Source: Cephalopachus bancanus
Taxonomy: Eukaryota; Chordata; Mammalia; Primates; Tarsiidae
Reading direction: 5' to 3'
NCBI GenBank assembly: GCA_027257055.1
Contig: JAPVLO010000182.1
Span: 558,001-622,000, forward strand
Length of the DNA: 64,000 bases
A model generated the notes under the pieces. It worked only from the letters and a program-made list of their open reading frames with translations, searched no databases and was not told the DNA's origin. A program made the position numbers and the translations under genes. Positions 60,236-64,000 of this stretch are shown piece after piece (position 1 is the stretch's first letter; each line of letters begins with the position of its first letter).

Positions 60236-60588
60236 CAGTTGTCCCAAGGTGTCTGGGGGAGGTTGGTTCCAGGACCCCAACAAGCACCAAAATCATCCAA
60301 TGCTCAGTCCCTTATATAAAACGGCATCATACGTGAATGTTTTTCATATGTCTTAAATCATCATCTATATCTAAGCACATTTCTCGTATACCTTAAATCA
60401 TCTCTAGATTACTTACAATACCTACCACAATGCAAGTGCTTTATAAATAGTTGCTGGGCTCTATTGTGTCTTTATTTTTATTTTCTTAATGGTTGGATTG
60501 CTATTTTTTCTTGTTTCCCCCAGATATTTGAGATCCTTGGTCGCCTGAATCCACAGCTGCAGAACCCACAGATGCAAAGGGCCAGCTG
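60236..60588. mobile_element. MER2-like Tigger MITE
   Basis: TTGGTTCCAGGACCCCAACA, AAGCACCAAAATCATCCAAT, AAATCATCTCTAGATTACTT, CCTGAATCCACAGCTGCAGA and ACCCACAGATGCAAAGGGCC follow MER2-type (pogo/Tigger) order. Terminal repeats CAGTTGTCCCAAGGTGTCTG and CAGCTGGCCCTTTGCATCTG (opposite strand) pair imperfectly. A TA precedes the left end. Confidence 0.75.
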
Positions 60589-60914
60589 TGGCAACCTGTG
60601 TTAAAAAGTGTGTCTACTGCCCAAGCTGCGGGCAGCCAGCAGAGCTGAGGCATGTGGCAATGGGGAGCTCCACTCAGCCCGACCAGAATGCTGAGATGCC
60701 AGAAAAGCCTCTCGCCATCATGCCCCGTAGGAAAAGACACTTGACTCTTGACTGGAAAGAGGACGGAAGTGTTAGCTAAAGCAGACCTTAGACAGGAAGA
60801 CCAAGAGGAGGCTGACGTGGCTCCATTCCAGACATGGCCTCCACAGCTGTAGGGAAATTCTTGGAGGCCTGCAAAAAATAGTGTTTGAAAATTTGTAGAG
60901 CTGCCAAATCATGG
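60589..60914. other. non-coding stretch
   Basis: No gene recognised. A 63-codon frame here has a chance CxxC pattern (see rejected list). Confidence 0.4.
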
Positions 60915-61216
60915 TGTTAAATGTCTCATTGCAGACCATCGTACTAAGTGAACAATCAGTCATGAAAAACGATGAACGGAATACCACACGCTCTCACTCT
61001 TACATGGGCCTTGATCCCGAGTTACATGGGCACACGGGTGGGATAAGCAGATGCTGGACATGGCTGAGGAAGGGAAGGAGGCAGAGGAGGAGGCCTGGAG
61101 TCCGGGAGCGAGAGGCGGAGGCGGCACGTGGTGACACACTGAGTACCAGCTTTGCTATCGGGGAGCCTGCTGCAAGTCCCAACTTCACCTGCGTGCAACT
61201 TCCTTACAAGGGCTGC
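60915..61216 (+). mobile_element. L1 3'UTR, sense, interrupted by mariner
   Basis: ATACCACACGCTCTCACTC, GTTACATGGGCACACGGGTG and GGATAAGCAGATGCTGGACA recall a primate L1 3'UTR. It resumes after the mariner at about 62157 (TCAATTCTTGTATGTAGTAA, TCACTTGTACCCTACAACTC) and ends near 62220 in an A-rich tail. Confidence 0.6.
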
Positions 61217-62155
61217 TAAGTTCACGAGCTCGTCCTAGAAAAAGCGCTGCACATCTCACTGTTGAATATCAGTAGGTCACTTTTTAAGTACTCCCCTTGG
61301 GAAGCTATACACCAACACCAGCACCTAGTCCACCCGTCAAAGCAACGTTGGGCCTCTTCTGGGATGGCCATCGTATTACACTTGGGCTGGCGCCGCATCA
61401 CACTGGATGTCCTGAATGTCATTACAATGGCTTCCTTTCAATATTTCATTTGTCCCGGGGTAAAGAAAAAAGTCATTGGGGGCCAGGTCAGGTGAGTAGG
61501 TTGTTCCGATACAGTTATTTGCTGACCGGCTAAAAGCTCCACCACAGAGATAAAACAGAGACACAAAACTCCATCACAGCTATGTGAGCTGGTGCGTTGT
61601 TGGGTTGCAAGAGCTCCTTCGGGACCATTTTTGCAAACACCTTTCTCATACCAAGATTGTCAGTTAAATTTCCCTGTTTCTCTATCAATGTTGATTTGGT
61701 CTGCTATGTTTCTCACAGTCAGCAGATGATTTTGACGCACAATTCGACACATTTTTGCAATGTTCGTCAGCTCTGCTCATTACTGGCACTCCTGACCTCT
61801 TTTTATCAGTGATGCTTCCTCTCCCCTCAGAAAGTCGTTTAATCCATTTGTACATTGCTGTTTTCTTCATGGCATTTTCCCCATAAACTTGGACTACCTT
61901 GTCTCTGATTTCACTTCCACTCTTGCCAAGTTTAGCAAGAAATTTATTGTTTGTTTGTTGCGCTAATTCAAATTCCAACATTCTCGCGATGACAGCTCTG
62001 ATGTCCATTTCAGAAAAAGAGTTCCAAAACTGCTTTGATGGGTGGACTACACGCTGGCATCAATGCATACATTCCCAAGGGGAGTACTTCCAAGGTGACC
62101 TAGTGATATTCAGCAATGGGGTATGGAACACTTTTTCTAGGAAGAGTTTGCAAAC
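61217..62155 (-). mobile_element. mariner relic with long inverted repeats
   Basis: The left end reads AAGTTCACGAGCTCGTCCTAG and the right end, on the opposite strand, AAGTTTGCAAACTCTTCCTAG. Pairing continues inwards through GTACTCCCCTTGGGAA, shared by both arms, to the ATG region, giving arms of about 150 bases. The TA target duplication is no longer clear. The element is about 940 bases, shorter than the usual 1.3 kb because of an internal deletion. Confidence 0.85.
61222..62008 (-). pseudogene. mariner transposase remnant
   Basis: Mariner transposases cut and paste DNA with a DD34D active site. The N-terminus is readable from an ATG at 62008 (MDIRAVIARMLEFELAQQ, AMYKWIKRLSEGRGSI, a helix-turn-helix type region). 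After frame loss near 61690, a further frame keeps TTYSPDLAPNDFFLYPGTN (around 61480), which includes the third catalytic Asp region. The C-terminal frame keeps AQRCFDGWTRCWCWCIASQG and ends at 61222. About 262 codons of span versus the usual 340-350 shows a central deletion that removes the first catalytic residues. It is inactive. Confidence 0.85.
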
Positions 62156-62220
62156 TTGATGGTCAATTCTTGTATGTAGTAAATCCTCACTTGTACCCTA
62201 CAACTCTTTTAAAAAAATTC

Positions 62221-62515
62221 TCATCACAGAGGCGAGAGCCCAGCCACACTGCCTTTTAGAGGGTTGTACAAATTCATAAGTTCGATATCTCCCATTCGTA
62301 TTCAGGAATGAAAGCACTTTATGCCTGGTGTTACCACCCAGTAGACTTTTGACATGAGCCAGGGAAGAAGGTCCTGTGACCCCTGAACTGGCCCTGGCAC
62401 TGGAGAAAGACTCAGGCTCTGCTGGGTCAAGCCCTGCGGAAAGAATTCACGAAGAAGCATTACTGAAGAAACTTGTATTCGCCGGAGAATTATTGGGTCA
62501 TCCCAATATTTACTT
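62221..62515. other. non-coding stretch
   Basis: Nothing recognised between the L1 tail and the next Alu. Confidence 0.35.
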
Positions 62516-62799
62516 TTTTTTTCAAGTTGGAGTCTCACTCTGTCGCCCAGGCTGAAGGGCAGTGGCACAGTCCGGGCCACCCCAGCGTCGACCTGCTGGG
62601 CTCCGGCGATCCTTCCACCTCAGCCTTCTAAGTAGCTGGAACATGCCCGGCTAATTTATTTATTATTATTTTTTTTTTATTGTAGAGATGAGATCTCCCC
62701 ATGTTGCCCGGGCTGGTCTCAAACCCACGGGTTCAGGCAATCCATCGTCTTGGCCTCCCAAAGTGCTGGGATTATAGGCTGAGCCACCGAACCCAGCCT
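62516..62799 (-). mobile_element. older Alu, antisense
   Basis: Dimer with an enlarged A/T-rich middle (TTTATTATTATTTTTTTTTT). Duplication AATATTTACTTT on both sides. Confidence 0.93.
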
Positions 62800-62887
62800 A
62801 ATATTTACTTTCAAGGAAAACAAATCAGGAGGAACAAGAAAGAATACCAATAATGGCAGTCTGCAGATGACAAAGTCAAAGAGCAAA

Positions 62888-63035
62888 GTCAGCTGGGTGT
62901 GTTGGCATGCACCCATAATCCCAGCTATTCAGGAGGCTGAAGCGAGAGGACTGCTTGAGCCCAGGAGTTCAAGGCTGCAGCGAGCTATGATCATGCCGCT
63001 GCACTCCAGCCTGGGCAACACAGTGAGACCCCATG
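62888..63035 (+). mobile_element. Alu right-arm monomer, sense
   Basis: Begins CAGCTGGGTGTGTTGGCATG, ends GGGCAACACAGTGAGACCCC. Only a single arm and without an A tail; FRAM-like or 5'-truncated. Confidence 0.8.
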
Positions 63036-63129
63036 ATGTTTTCACAAAGAACATATTAGTCTTCTATTACTGCATAGCAAATTGCCGCAAGCTTAGTGGC
63101 TTCAAGCAACACATATTGTTTTTTGTTTT

Positions 63130-63917
<788 letters not shown>

Positions 63918-64000
63918 TTGGTGGCTGTTATTGAGAGACTAGACGCAGCTTCGCAGAGGCCATGCGCAGTTCTTGTCAGGTGACCCCCATAGACAGCTCA

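Noticed and set aside
60588..60779. 63-codon frame beginning MATCVKKCVYCPSCGQP with CxxC pairs
   Set aside because: Starts at the edge of a MER2-like element, has a single short frame, no start context or family match, and no exon structure. Chance zinc-ribbon-like pattern.

Overview
The window looks like primate nuclear DNA from a strepsirrhine, most likely a lemur-type animal. It is packed with dimeric Alu elements that have full poly-A tails and target-site duplications. The youngest copies share a non-human sequence signature (CCCGCGCCTTTGGG in the left arm, AATAAATCAAAAAATCAGCC in the middle). L1 copies, MIR/L2 relics and old DNA transposons make up most of the rest. No operon, CRISPR array, rRNA or tRNA gene was seen. 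Repeat family names and the organism call come from memory of consensus sequences, not from a search.

Only one protein-coding gene can be supported: REG4 (regenerating family member 4, a secreted C-type-lectin-like protein) on the + strand. A TATA-box promoter near 32764 and a probable non-coding first exon (about 32794-32846) lie upstream. A second exon holds the start codon (ATG at 35139). Four more coding exons lie at 39513-39610, 43626-43763, 45971-46076 and 52058-52125, and a poly(A) signal at 52635. All splice sites are GT/AG, the exon phases agree, and the five coding pieces give exactly 158 codons plus stop, the length of human REG4.

Layout: 1-2250 is a CpG-rich block that begins inside an old L1 tail. 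2250-8100 is a nest of antisense L1 copies. 8100-12960 is mixed non-coding DNA with Alus and an old L1. 12970-20862 is a near full-length antisense L1 with decayed ORF1 and ORF2 and a partly tandem-repeated 5'UTR. 21800-24800 holds older L1s with a small mariner-type MITE. 24800-32600 is mostly unrecognised non-coding DNA with DNA-transposon, MIR and Alu copies. 32640-52660 is REG4, with introns carrying a second CpG island, Alus, MER20, an ERVL-type solo LTR and microsatellites. 52660-64000 is intergenic with L1, MER2-like, mariner and Alu copies.

The most unusual items are: the old L1 tail converted from AT-rich to GC/CpG-rich at 345-775; the intron-embedded CpG island with a donor-like edge at 36402/36403; a mariner relic whose roughly 150-bp inverted repeats carry the transposase start codon in one arm and the transposase C-terminus in the other; the tandem-monomer L1 5'UTR; and the compact REG4 promoter with GATA-, CDX- and HNF1-like motifs. 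No novel protein system was found.
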